32,213 nucleotides of DNA from Candidatus Magasanikiibacteriota bacterium (GTDB taxonomy: Bacteria; Patescibacteriota; Patescibacteriia; Magasanikbacterales; 2-02-FULL-50-9b). This document shows positions 9,588-21,200 of this stretch, one piece after another; positions within the stretch are counted from its first letter, which is position 1; each line of letters begins with the position of its first letter. The DNA is taken from contig CALRDW010000012.1 in assembly GCA_943355025.1 (NCBI GenBank), positions 1 to 32,213 of the forward strand. Reading direction: 5' to 3'. The position numbers and the translations under genes were made by a program. Below the pieces are notes generated by a model, which saw nothing but the letters and a program-made list of their open reading frames with translations, made no database searches and was not told the DNA's origin.

Positions 9588-9803
9588 ATGATCGAAGTGA
9601 AACGCAGAAAAAGCGAGAGCTTTGAGTCACTCATGCGCCGCTTCCGTAAGCAGGTGCAGATGAGCGGCAAGATGCTGCAGGCTAAAAAAGTCCAGTATCA
9701 CAAGTCGCATAAGAGTAAGAATGTTGTGCGTGAAAGCACCCTTCTTCGTCTTAAGCGCCGAGCACTCCTTGAATACAAACAGAAAGTTGGAAAGATTGTC
9801 TAA
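9588..9803 (+). CDS. rpsU: 30S ribosomal protein S21
   Basis: Basic 71-aa protein MIEVKRRKSESFESLMRRFRKQVQMSGKM…; GGGAGGTG Shine-Dalgarno upstream. Confidence 0.93.
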   Translation: MIEVKRRKSESFESLMRRFRKQVQMSGKMLQAKKVQYHKSHKSKNVVRESTLLRLKRRALLEYKQKVGKIV

Positions 9804-9832
9804 TTTAGTTCAGTTACCCCCAGGCATGTCCT

Positions 9833-10285
9833 ATGGGAATTTCAGAGCAAATTGAACACGATGTAGCCGAAGCAATGCGGGCGAAGGATGAACTTCGTCT
9901 TTCAACGCTTCGGCTTATTCGTGCCGCAATAAAAAACCAAGAGATTGAACAGCGAACAAAAGGCGCTGTTGATCTTGATCAACTCGCGATCACTGTGGTA
10001 AAGCGCCACTTGAAACAAACGCAGGAAGCCAAAGAAGATTATGCGCGGGGCGGCCGCGCTGATTTGATTTCAAAAGCTGACGCAGAAATTCGGATTCTTC
10101 AAAGTTATTTGCCACAGGAACTTCCAGAAGAAGAAATTTTAAAAATTATTGATGCGGTAATCGCAGCAGCAGGCGCGGGCGCGAACACCGGAAAATTAAT
10201 TGGCGACGTTATGAAACGTATCGCGGGCCGAGCCGACGGCGCACGCGTTCGCGGACTTGTAGAATCGCGACTCAAACAATCTTGA
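9833..10285 (+). CDS. GatB/YqeY domain-containing protein
   Basis: ISEQIEHDVAEAMRAKDELRLSTLRLIRAAIKNQEIE…LQSYLPQELPEEEI…GKLIGDVMK: YqeY family. Confidence 0.93.
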   Translation: MGISEQIEHDVAEAMRAKDELRLSTLRLIRAAIKNQEIEQRTKGAVDLDQLAITVVKRHLKQTQEAKEDYARGGRADLISKADAEIRILQSYLPQELPEEEILKIIDAVIAAAGAGANTGKLIGDVMKRIAGRADGARVRGLVESRLKQS

Positions 10286-10297
10286 CCCACGCATCGT

Positions 10298-12229
10298 ATG
10301 CCCCTTGCTCTTTTCAGAGATCGTGAACAAAATAAAAAAACTATTTTATTAAGCGTTGTAATTGCGGCTGCAACTTTTTTTGCATGCGCATTATTTTTCG
10401 CGCATCCTGTTTTTGCGGCGCAAGGGGACGCAATTCAAAATTTAAATTCTGTTCAAAAATCATCAGGGCTCGGAACCAAAAGTTTAGGGTCAATCATCGG
10501 AACAATCATTCATATATTTTTGGGCCTGGTCGGCGGCATCGCGCTTATCATCTGTATTTACGGTGGTTTTCTTTGGATGACGGCGGGCGGCAGCGAGGAG
10601 AAAGTTGAAAAAGCAAAACAGGTTTTGCGAAATGGTGTCATTGGGCTCGCACTTATTTTAATGTCATTCGGCATTACGCAATTTATCATGTCGAAAATCA
10701 ATGGTGCGACGCAAGGAACGCTTGCGGTTGGCGGCGCTGGTGGTGCAGGAAACGCGGGTGACGCATATTTGAAAAACTACGATGGTTCTTCCGCGCTTGG
10801 GACTGTTATTGATTCGCATAAACCGGGTCGCGGCGAATTAAATGTTCCGCGCAACACACTTATTAGTGTGTTATTTAAATTTCCCGTCGATCCCGCGACA
10901 CTTATTGATGCAAAATCGCCGCTCGCAAAACACAAAGCAATTATTGATGCTTCGGGAAAATCTGTTGACACGGTAATATCGGGTCCACTTAAGGAGGGTG
11001 CGATTTCGATTTTTGAAACAGCGGCAGGGAAAGAGGCATCGCTCAAAAGTTCGGAAGTAACGGTACTTATGGCAGGCGGCGGCACGGATCTTACTGGGTT
11101 TACTTTGTACCTTGGGAAATTGCTCGGCTCGTCACAGGATCCAACACCCATCACCGTCCAACTTTCGGACACAATCATGAAATGGAATGCGAAAAGTGTC
11201 AGCGCGTTTAAAGGGTATAAGCCGTATTCGTGGAAATTCACTGTTGGCACAACGCTTGACTTAACACCGCCGCGTGTTGTTTCGATCGTTCCTGTTTCTG
11301 GAAAAACGTACGATAAAAATATTACAATTCAAATTACATTTTCTGAACCAGTTAATCTCGCGAGTGCGGTTGGTGAATACGATCCAACAAAAGGAAAAAG
11401 CTTTACAAATATTACTGCGGCCGGAAAAGATTCAGCGCTGGTTCCTGGACAATGGCGCGCTGGATCAGGATTTGAAGTGATTGAATTTACACCACTCAAA
11501 GAATGCGCAACTAATTCTTGCGGACAAAAAATATTTTGTTTGCCGGGAAATGATGCAATTACGATTCGTGCACGATCAGGAAATATTAAAATTGGAAATG
11601 AACCGCAAGAAGATGTCGCGGGCGGTCTTGTTGGTGTAACGGATATGGCAAATAACGCGCTCGACGGCGGCGGCGAAAATGCAAAAACGCAGTGGAGTCA
11701 AAATAATGGGAAAGCACAAGGATCGGATGTCGACGATTTTTGGATGACATTTAATACAACGGACAAAACAAAAACAGGCGCGCCACAAGTTATTGATATT
11801 GATCCGCCGGCAGCAGCAACTTTGATTGCTGTCACGAGCGAAGTGAATATCACATTTGATTCGCTCATGAAAATTACATCATTTGGCGATGCAAAACTTA
11901 CGGCGCAAGATCCACGGGCGCAAGCAGGTTTTAGTAAAAACGCAGAAAATACAACGTTCAAAAATGCAAGCGATGAAACAATTGATGTTACAAAAATGAC
12001 GCTGGTGCATGTTGATCTCGCAAAAAACCAACCGTACGTCGTCTTTGTAAAAGACACAGCACAAGATATTTATCAGAACTGTTTTACACCAGCAACGGCA
12101 CCAAAGAATGATAAAAAAAATCTGTTCACTTGCAGCGATCCGAATCGCCAAGATAATTTTAATTGTTGTGATGGACAGGCAGCCGGTGATTCGTGTAAAC
12201 TGTTGAAGTATGACAAGAACGTTCCGTAA
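10298..12229 (+). CDS. Surface protein: T4SS-pilin (TrbC/VirB2)-like two-TM N-terminal module plus Ig-like domains
   Basis: GLGTKSLGSIIGTIIHIFLGLVGGIALIICIYGGFLWMTAGGSEEKVEKAKQVLRNGVIGLALILMSFGITQFIMSKINGAT, then Big_5/SbsA-like segments (PPRVVSIVPVSGKTYDKNITIQITFSEPVN). Confidence 0.85.
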   Translation: MPLALFRDREQNKKTILLSVVIAAATFFACALFFAHPVFAAQGDAIQNLNSVQKSSGLGTKSLGSIIGTIIHIFLGLVGGIALIICIYGGFLWMTAGGSEEKVEKAKQVLRNGVIGLALILMSFGITQFIMSKINGATQGTLAVGGAGGAGNAGDAYLKNYDGSSALGTVIDSHKPGRGELNVPRNTLISVLFKFPVDPATLIDAKSPLAKHKAIIDASGKSVDTVISGPLKEGAISIFETAAGKEASLKSSEVTVLMAGGGTDLTGFTLYLGKLLGSSQDPTPITVQLSDTIMKWNAKSVSAFKGYKPYSWKFTVGTTLDLTPPRVVSIVPVSGKTYDKNITIQITFSEPVNLASAVGEYDPTKGKSFTNITAAGKDSALVPGQWRAGSGFEVIEFTPLKECATNSCGQKIFCLPGNDAITIRARSGNIKIGNEPQEDVAGGLVGVTDMANNALDGGGENAKTQWSQNNGKAQGSDVDDFWMTFNTTDKTKTGAPQVIDIDPPAAATLIAVTSEVNITFDSLMKITSFGDAKLTAQDPRAQAGFSKNAENTTFKNASDETIDVTKMTLVHVDLAKNQPYVVFVKDTAQDIYQNCFTPATAPKNDKKNLFTCSDPNRQDNFNCCDGQAAGDSCKLLKYDKNVP

Positions 12230-15200
12230 TAATCTGATTCGATTATCTCGATTTTTTGTAATCGCAATCAGCGTCGGTGCGTTTTTATTTTTGCCTGCGG
12301 TTTCTGTGTTTGCGGCGCCGGCAGATCCGCTCGCTAATAATGCTGGCGCGTCGGATGTTGGGCTCACAACTGTTCAGGGCACGGCAGGGCTTGGAACAAA
12401 GTCACTCGGCTCGATAATCGGCAGCATCATCCACGGAATTTTGGGAACCATGGGCGTCATCGCGATCATCATCGTGATTTACGCGGGATTTTTATGGATG
12501 ACTGCGGCAGGAAGCGAAGAGCAAATTGAAAAATCAAAAAAATTATTACTTAATGGCGGCATCGGCCTCGTGATAATTTTTTCTGCGTATGCGATAACAA
12601 CATTTATTCTTGGGTCCGTTAGCGGTGCAACAGGAACTGGCGCCGCGAATCCAGGGGACGGTGGCGAAAATAATTTAAATTCGCAGGAAAGCGGAGGCCC
12701 GGGCGGTGGCAGTGGTTCTGGCGCGGGATTTGTGTTAAAAGGAATTACGCCGAGCGGCAAGCAGCTTGTTGCAAATCTTAAAGTCGCAGCAATTTTTTCT
12801 GCACCCGTTGATGTGGCAAGCGCTCAAAAAGCACTTGTTGTCACTGACGCATCAGGCGCGACGGTTTCGGGATCTGTTGGCGTCGATGGCGACATTATTA
12901 CGTTTATCCCGAGTTCAGTCTGTCCGAACCCAGACGCAGCGCTCAAATGCTTTGATGCGGGAGCTGAGTACACAGTAACGGTTACGGATGGAGCAGCAGG
13001 CGTGGTTTCTGCAATTGGAAAAAAGAAATTTACCTGCGGCGGTGGTTGCTCGACAAAGTTTACGGCTGGGACAGGTGTTGATAAAGAGGGGCCAAAAATT
13101 TCGAACACCGATCCAGAAGATGGCATGAAGGTGCCGGTAAATCAGATTGTGCCAGTTAGTGCGCTGCTTACCGACGACATCGCGGTTGCGTATGGTCGAT
13201 TATTTGTCGACGACAAACTTATAGAAACGGTTTTGGCGAAAAATTTGCCAAAAGAGTTTGAATTTTTCAGTAAAAAATTTGCAACAAAGGATGATAAACC
13301 GGGCCAGGCACGCAAATTAAAAATAGAAGCCCATGACACCGCAGATAATCTTGCAGCAGCAACGATTACTGTTTTTGGTGCGCCACAATCCTGCTTTAAT
13401 AAAGTGTTAGATCCTGTTCCAGCAGGCGACGAGATCGACATTGACTGCAGTCTTGCAGGCGGGGCATGTAATGAGTGCTCGACAAAACCCGTGATCAAAG
13501 GCGTTTCTCCACAGGACGGTGCGCCAGGGAATTTCGTTACACTTTCAGGTAGTAATTTTGGAAAGAATGCTGGCACCGTAACATTTTTAGGAAATGCTCT
13601 TGACCCGAAAGATGATGTTGTTGCGCCACTCGCGTGCGCGGCCGGCTGGTCAGGAAGCCAGGTGATTATTGAAATTCCAAAAAATGCGGTTTCTGGGCCG
13701 CTTCAGCTTAAAAATGAGGCCGGCCTCATTGATTCAACATCAGACATTAAGGGTGTGTATCTTAAATCATTTACAATTAATGATACTGTGCGTCCGGGAA
13801 TCTGCGCACTTACGCCGCTTTCAGGTTTTGGCGGAAAAACAAAAATAACTATTTCTGGGGCGACCGGAATTTCGCCAGACGGCGGCAGCCACGAGTTATT
13901 TTTTAGTGCGTTTGCGGCAGATCAACCAGAATGGACAGCAGATTCGGTTAGTGCGTTTGTGCCAACGTTAGAGCCGGGCCAAACTGAGGTTCAGGTTACA
14001 GCAGATGGTGTATCAAGCAACGCGCTTCTGTTTCAGATAACGGAAGATCCAGCAGCCGAAGCGCAGAAAGCAGTCGTGTCAGCGCTCGATCCGAAAAAGG
14101 GTGGCGTTGGACAATTTGTTTCGATTACAGGATCAAAATTTGGGTTTACACCGAATAAGGTCTTTTTTACGCCGATTGTTGGCGGTGTTCCAGTCGGAGA
14201 GGCGACGCCAGCAGATGTAAGTTTGCCAAAGGAGTGCGCAAAAAATTATTGGAAAATAAATGTAGATGATTCGGACGACAGCATTGTTATAAAAGTTCCG
14301 GAGCTTTCAGAGGGGGAATATGCAGTTACTGTTCAGCCGTTCGGTGTTGGAAAGGCAAGCTCTCCGAAGACATTTACAGTGACAAAGGAAAAACCGGGCC
14401 CACAAGTGTGTTCGCTGGTTGCAGACACAGGTCCGGGGGATGGCACGCTCAAGGTAAGTTTTTATGGCGAGCACTTGGGGACAAGTCCGGGCGGCGCACT
14501 CTTTTCGGATAAAAAAGTCGCAGCTACTCCAGTTAACGGAGGCTGGAACGATAATAATGCCGTAGTTATTGTGCCAAAGGGCGCTATCAGTGGAAGTGTG
14601 CGCGTCGCGATTGCAAGTGGTAAACCAATTGACGCAACTACGTGCGAGGCGAGCCCAGCGCTCTGTAGCAATCCACTCAAATTTACCGCGATTGATTGTC
14701 GCGTTCAGGCGAGCATTTGTGCAGCTGGAACAATGTGTTGCGGCGATGGGAGCTGCAAAGCAAGTTGTGGTGAGGGCGGGCCTGTCTATCACGCAGCAAC
14801 TTTTGCATGGTGTATTTCGACAGGAGAATCGTGTGCAGCTGCTCTGCCGCCGCGCATTGTTGAGGAATGTAAACTTGGTGACCCGACGAACATCGATATA
14901 CCGTCTCCAAGCCCGATGAGCGCGTGGCCGAGCACAACTGGGGCAAAGGTGTGTGTAAACGCAATGATTTCTGTAAAAATGACGGAGCCGGTTGATCCAG
15001 ATTCGGTTCTCATCAATAAAGGAGCTCTTAGCACGCTTACGATTCAGCGTTGCACGGGTGCGCCCGAAGCGCCGTGCTCGTCGTTCGATGAAAATCCGGT
15101 TGAGCTTACGAATCTTGTTGTAACATCACGTTCGGATAAAAAGAATGCGGGAATTTTTGTTCAACCAAAGGAACTTAAATCAAAGAGCACATACCGAATC

Positions 15201-18200
15201 GCGCTTACGGGAGGAATTTTTGGCTTTGATTCGGGATTGCCACTTGCAGGGCCAACAACAAATGTGAGTACGTGCAAGCCACAGGGCGACGAGGTGTATT
15301 GTTTCACATTTACAACAACCGACGACTATAACGTGTGCGAGATTGATGCGGTAAGCATGAGTCCACAAAGTTATATCGCAAAAAATTTGGGACCAATTCG
15401 CGATCCATTTTCAAAAGTTAAGCAGCTGCAGCCATGGCTCGCACTCGCCTACGCACAGCCGGATCATTGCCAGATCGTTGACCCATCACCGTTTCCATGG
15501 CAGTGGAATCCAGCAAAAGGAACCGATCAATATTACGATGTTGCGCATTCTATTTTGTTGAACTCACCGATTTCACATTTTCATGCAGTTCAACCAACAG
15601 AAGAAGGAAAAACAATTCCGCTTGCAATCGCGACAGTTAATGGTGCTGGCGAAAAATTGGTTGGCGCTGGACTCCTCGCAATCAATCCTGGAGTGCCGCA
15701 AGTTGTTGAGGCGTGTACAGAAGGATCAATGCCGTCGCCGACACCATCAAATTTGTGGGCGGATTCTGAAAATATTTGTCCAGACGCACTTGTGCTCGCA
15801 CAGTTTGATCAGCAGGTTGTTGGTCCCGCTGAAGGTCCTGTAGATTTTCAATTATGGGAGTGCACAAGCACCAAACCGGGCGAGGAATGCAAAACAGTTA
15901 CCTCTAAACCATTCCCAACTTCGTACGCAGAAATTCAGCCGAAAAAAATCCCAGGCGGTCCGTGGTATTATGAACTCGATCATAAAACATTGCCGAAGAA
16001 TACTTTTTTCTTGGCCGAAATTAAATCCACGACCAAAGTTCCGGGAAAGTTTGGTAAAGTGATGCCACAAAATAAAGCGTGCCGTCCGGGTGTTGGCTAT
16101 TGTTTTACATTTAAAACAGCAAAAACAATGGATCCGTGTAAGATTCAGAAAGTTATTATTTCGCCGGCAACTTGGCTTGCGGAAAACTACGGACTTCAGA
16201 AAAATGAAATTGGCGCTGATATTCTGTGGTCAGCATATCCACAGCCAGAAAATATTTGTACCGTGCTCGGTGGCGGACATACGTATAATTGGGGTGTAGA
16301 CACGGAACATCTTGGGTTTGCTGCAATTGATCCGGAGAATACACAGGCAGACGTAAGTGCAGAGCAGCCTGTTTCGGCTTTGAAGGAAACGGTTGACGAT
16401 GATCTGATTAAATTATTTGCAACAACTGAGGGAATTACAGGTACTGCGGAAATCAGCGTGCAGTTTCCTGATCCTACTGTTGTCGAGCACGAGCCTTTTT
16501 CATGTGTTGGCGGGTCAGTTTGTCCAAACGCATTCATGGGCGTCACTTTTTCCGTTAACATGGATCCAAAGACAGTGTCGGATAATATTTATTTGTATGA
16601 CTGCGGCGCTGTAAGCGATGTAAATCCGACGATCGACTGTCCGTTTGATGCGGCGTTGTGGAAAAAGAACGCTGTTAAATTAACTGCGTCCCCAATTGCG
16701 GCATCAAATAAAACGAAGTTTGAATTTTTTAAGAACGGCGAAAAACTTGGTACAACGCTCAAAACAATGACCCAGTACCGTCTCGCGGTTGGCAAAAATG
16801 TTTTGTCGGCGGCATCAAAGCCACTTGGAGGGTTAAATTTCCCAGACGCACCAGCTGTTTTTCTGTTTTATTCCTGGGTGTTTAGTACGGGTAATGCATT
16901 GTGTACCGTTGACCATGTTTCTGTTGCGCCGCTTATAGCCCAAGCTCACGCGCAAGGAGAGACACGTACATTTACAGCATTACCGTATACTTCGCCGGAC
17001 GCGTGTCATCCAAATGGACAAGCGCTCAACCCTGATGAGTATAAGTGGAGCTGGAGCTCAAGCAAGCCGCTTGTGGCAGCGCTGTTCCCACCAGCGCCTC
17101 CAGACATTGCAAAATCGAGCACATCCTCAACACAGGAATTTTACATGCGTGCCGCAGATGTTACGGGAACGAGCAGTACTCAGCAGTCGACTTTGACAGC
17201 GCTCGTTCAGGGTCAGAGCAAAAAAGGAGAGGCAACATGGAAAATGGTGTGTGCATCGCCACCGCTCGGATGTCCGTTAGTGACTGTTAATGGGCAGTCG
17301 CAGCAAACATATCCTGGCGCTGACAAATGTTGTTACGTTCCTGCAAAAATTGTAAAACCATACCCAGCGGCAGGGGACAAAGACGTGTGTATCAACACAC
17401 TCATTAAGATTCCTGTAAATACGCTGCTCGATCCACTCACAATTACATCGTCAACGGTTCAGATTGGTATCATAGACGCAAAAAATCCATGTAAAAGCGC
17501 GAATGGTAAGGATGCGTTTTGCTATGGCAAAATTCCGTATTCAGCGAATGTTGTCAATACGAAAATTGGTGAGAAAAATCAACAATACTCGTTTATTTTC
17601 CTGTCACTTCTCGACACACTCCCAGAAAACTCTAAAGTTCGTATACATGTCATGCGACAACCAGGTCAGGAATCAGAGCCGCCAGCCTCCGCGGTCATGT
17701 CTCAAAAAGGTGTGCCGATTGACGGGCAGAGTTGGGATTTTGAAACGGGAAGTAAGCCGTGTGAATTAAACGCTGTCGACGTATATCCGCCGCAGTCCAC
17801 CTTTACAAATCTCGCCGACAAACAGTCGATGTTCTCAGTTGGTGTAAGCAAACAGGGTGATTTCTCGATACCGTTGTCGCCAATTCCAAATAAATATGAT
17901 TGGACGTGGAAATGGTTTAGTTCACACACAGATGTTATCGCGTTTGACGCGGCTTCAAAGTTGCCTGCGACCACAATTAAGCCAGCGGGCTTGAACGGCG
18001 TGTCGACAATTACCGCATTTGCCTCCACAACTGTTGATGTTTACTTTAATTCAGGTAACAAGGTTGCGGGCTCTGCGATTGCAACTGCAGCACTTTGTGA
18101 AAATCCATGGTTTGCGGAAACGGATAGCGGCCTTGCGAATGACGACGCATCAAAAGATGTTCTCAAGAAGTTTCACCTGTCGTTTTGGTATTGCCGCGAC

Positions 18201-21200
18201 AACAAGGGCAAGCCGAACACTCTTCCTGCGGTGTACGGTGTCTACGATAGTTTGAGTGATAAAACATTTACTACGCAAGAAGCATTTCATCTTTCGGATT
18301 TTAACGACAATACAGGTGCAATCGGTGTTCGAATCGAATCAAATCTCAAGCATTATTCGCCACTTGAATGGTATTTACAAAAAGAATTTAAAGGCGATGC
18401 AGCTGCAACGAAGGTCGGCGGATTTCCTGCGGTTCGCGTGGGCGACACGGTTTATGTTGGTGTTGGTAATAAATTGTCGCCAACACAACAGTTTACGAAC
18501 ATCGTTGTTATGAGTCTTGCTGCGGGCTCGTCTGCAGACATGCAGGGAATTTTTAATCAGCTTGTTGCAAATATTCGATTTAATACCGACCTTAAAGATC
18601 TCGGACTGTGTTTTGCTGTGAATGATCAGGCGACAGATGTACAGTGCACGAGTGATGTTGCGTGCGTTGACGCGGGTACGGACGCAGTGTGCAAAGTTCC
18701 GCGTGCAAAGTTTATGCGAGACATTGTTCGCATCTCGGATGCATCTGCGCTTGCGCGAGCACTTTTGAAGGCGCATGATTCTGCGAATAAGTTTCCAGTG
18801 GTTACGGACGGGACATTTGTTCCAGGGCTTGTTAGTAGTAAGTGGCCAGCGTGGGCTGCGTTCATGGAGCAGCTCCATGTTCCAGCAGACCGCGTTGATC
18901 CAGTGAATGTATATACGTGTCCCGCGGGTTTTGATCCCGAGACGTGCTGGAACGACAAAATAAAACAATATCAGTGCAATCAGACATCGTATGTCTACCA
19001 TTATTACAGTAAGAATAATGGCGCTGGATACGAGCTTGGTATTCCGTTTGAGGAAGGTGCTGCCGGCTACACAGCATGGAACGCTCCAATTGGAATTCCG
19101 GATGGCAGTTCAATAAATCCTACATTTTGTTCAGGTAAACCGTTTGCGCCAGCTGCCGTTTGTGGTGATGGAGCAGTAACGCCGGGCGCTGAAGAGTGCG
19201 ATCCGCCAGACTCATCTTTTAAATTCGCCGATGCTCAATGTCTCTATGCAGCGCGCGCAGCAACGTGCAGTGCAACGTGTACAAAGATTCCTGGTAATTG
19301 TGTGAATTTGTGCGGTGATGGAATTAAAAATGGTCCAGAAACGTGCGATGAAGGACCGAAATATAATGGTAAGTACAATCACTGTCCGATTGATTGTGGC
19401 GTAAAAAATCAAGTTAACGAGCTTGGCGCATGTGGCGACGGCATCAAACAGTCGAATGAGGTGTGCGAGATTGGACAACCATCAGGGCGTAAATATAAAT
19501 TTGCTGATTTTCCCGACCAGGATATAATAGATTTCGTTGAATGTCGACAAGGTGTCGAACTGAAAAACCTTCCACACTTCGTGCCGTCTGCAGGGTTACT
19601 GCAATTCTCACCGACAGGCGCTATAGCGGTTACTAATTTTGCGGATGCGATCACGAAGTTTTGTTCTGGCAAGGCTGCGGCGCAATATGGATCCTGCAAA
19701 AAATATCCGGATGTTGCGTGTGTAAGTGATGCAAATTGTCTTGCGGGCGACACATGTTCATTCGTGACACAAGGCTCAAAGCATGGATTTCAAAAGATTG
19801 ATTCCTGTAATTGGAATTGTAAAAACTTCGGCCCTTATTGCGGAGATAAAATTGTAAATAAGGATAGCGGCGAACAATGCGATGGTGACGAAACAGGATC
19901 AGATCCACAGACAGGTGACGCGTGTGTTCGAAAGTGTACTGCCTCATGTCAGTGGCAAAAAACCGTTGCTGTAGATGTTTATGATGTTAATAATGTTAAA
20001 TTGAATGGAGCTCTAACTCCAGTCTGCGAAATTATAGATAATTCAAAAAATGCACCAGACATTGCTGGGTGTGGCGACGGAAAAGTTGATTCAGGAACTG
20101 GCGAGGAGTGTGACAGCGGGACCCAATGTAAACCGGGCCAGAACCCGAAGAATGCATCATGCAAAATTGGTGGCTTGAATAATGTCCAGTGTCTTGCGCA
20201 ATACGGCGCTGGAAATTCTTGCCAATATTGCACGGCGAGTTGCAAAAAAGCGTATGTGAGTGGCGGATATTGCGGCGACGGCATTCGTAATGGATCGGAA
20301 GTGTGTGATAAGAATGATATCGGGTATTTGTGCACGGATAAATACGATTATGGTTTTGCATATTGCAAACCAGATTGTAGCGGCACAATCAAGACGAATA
20401 AGCCGACGCAGGGCAGCATGATAATTGCGCAGAGTCCATCCACAGGATTGTGGTGGCCAGCGGTTGTGCTCTCAGCGCTTCCGACAGGGGACTTTAATAT
20501 TGAATTTACGGATGGCGTTCAATATCCAGGACCGAATAGCAATAATAAGCCTGCGCGCGCGTCAATGGTCGCTCTTGTTGGTGCTGTTTCAGCAGATCCA
20601 ACTGAGCCAGAACCATATGCGATTGGCATGACGGTTCTCACAGGCGACACACCGACAGAGCTTTTGTGGGCAACTGTTCTCGCCGAAGTTAAAAAAGATG
20701 GCAAGGTGAGCTCCTCACTTAAGGACGCTGCGGGCAAGCTTATTATTCCCGATCATGAATGGAAAAAAGCTGTTATTACAGCGGTCGGCGTTGGAAGTTA
20801 TACAGTTAAATTTGAGGATGGCACGATTAAGACAGGTGTTAAGATTACAAATATCGCACGGTTCCCGACTATTTGTCTGAGTTGCGCGCAGCAATCAGAG
20901 GACAATGTACAGCTTAAGAAAGAGCCGCAATATAGTACTATTAAAAACATTGAACTTACGTACACTGATCCAACTCTTGGTTGGTTTCCTCTGCGCACCG
21001 TTACGGAAATATTCCGCGGCGGCACACTGCTTGAGTACGCGGGCGCTCAAAATGATGTATTTAATTCCGCATTGTTTGGTAAAGGCTGGCCACATGTTGC
21101 TGGCACGGCTGCGACACATACAGTTTCTCCGATTGCGATTGATGTCGGCCCGAAAATAAATGCAACAATAAACCAATGTTTGGCAGTGGCAAAAACGTAT

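Noticed and set aside
18375-19001. 208-aa antisense ORF inside the giant gene
   Set aside because: Shadow of the strong sense-strand coding frame; composition is Arg/Cys/His-rich and motif-free.
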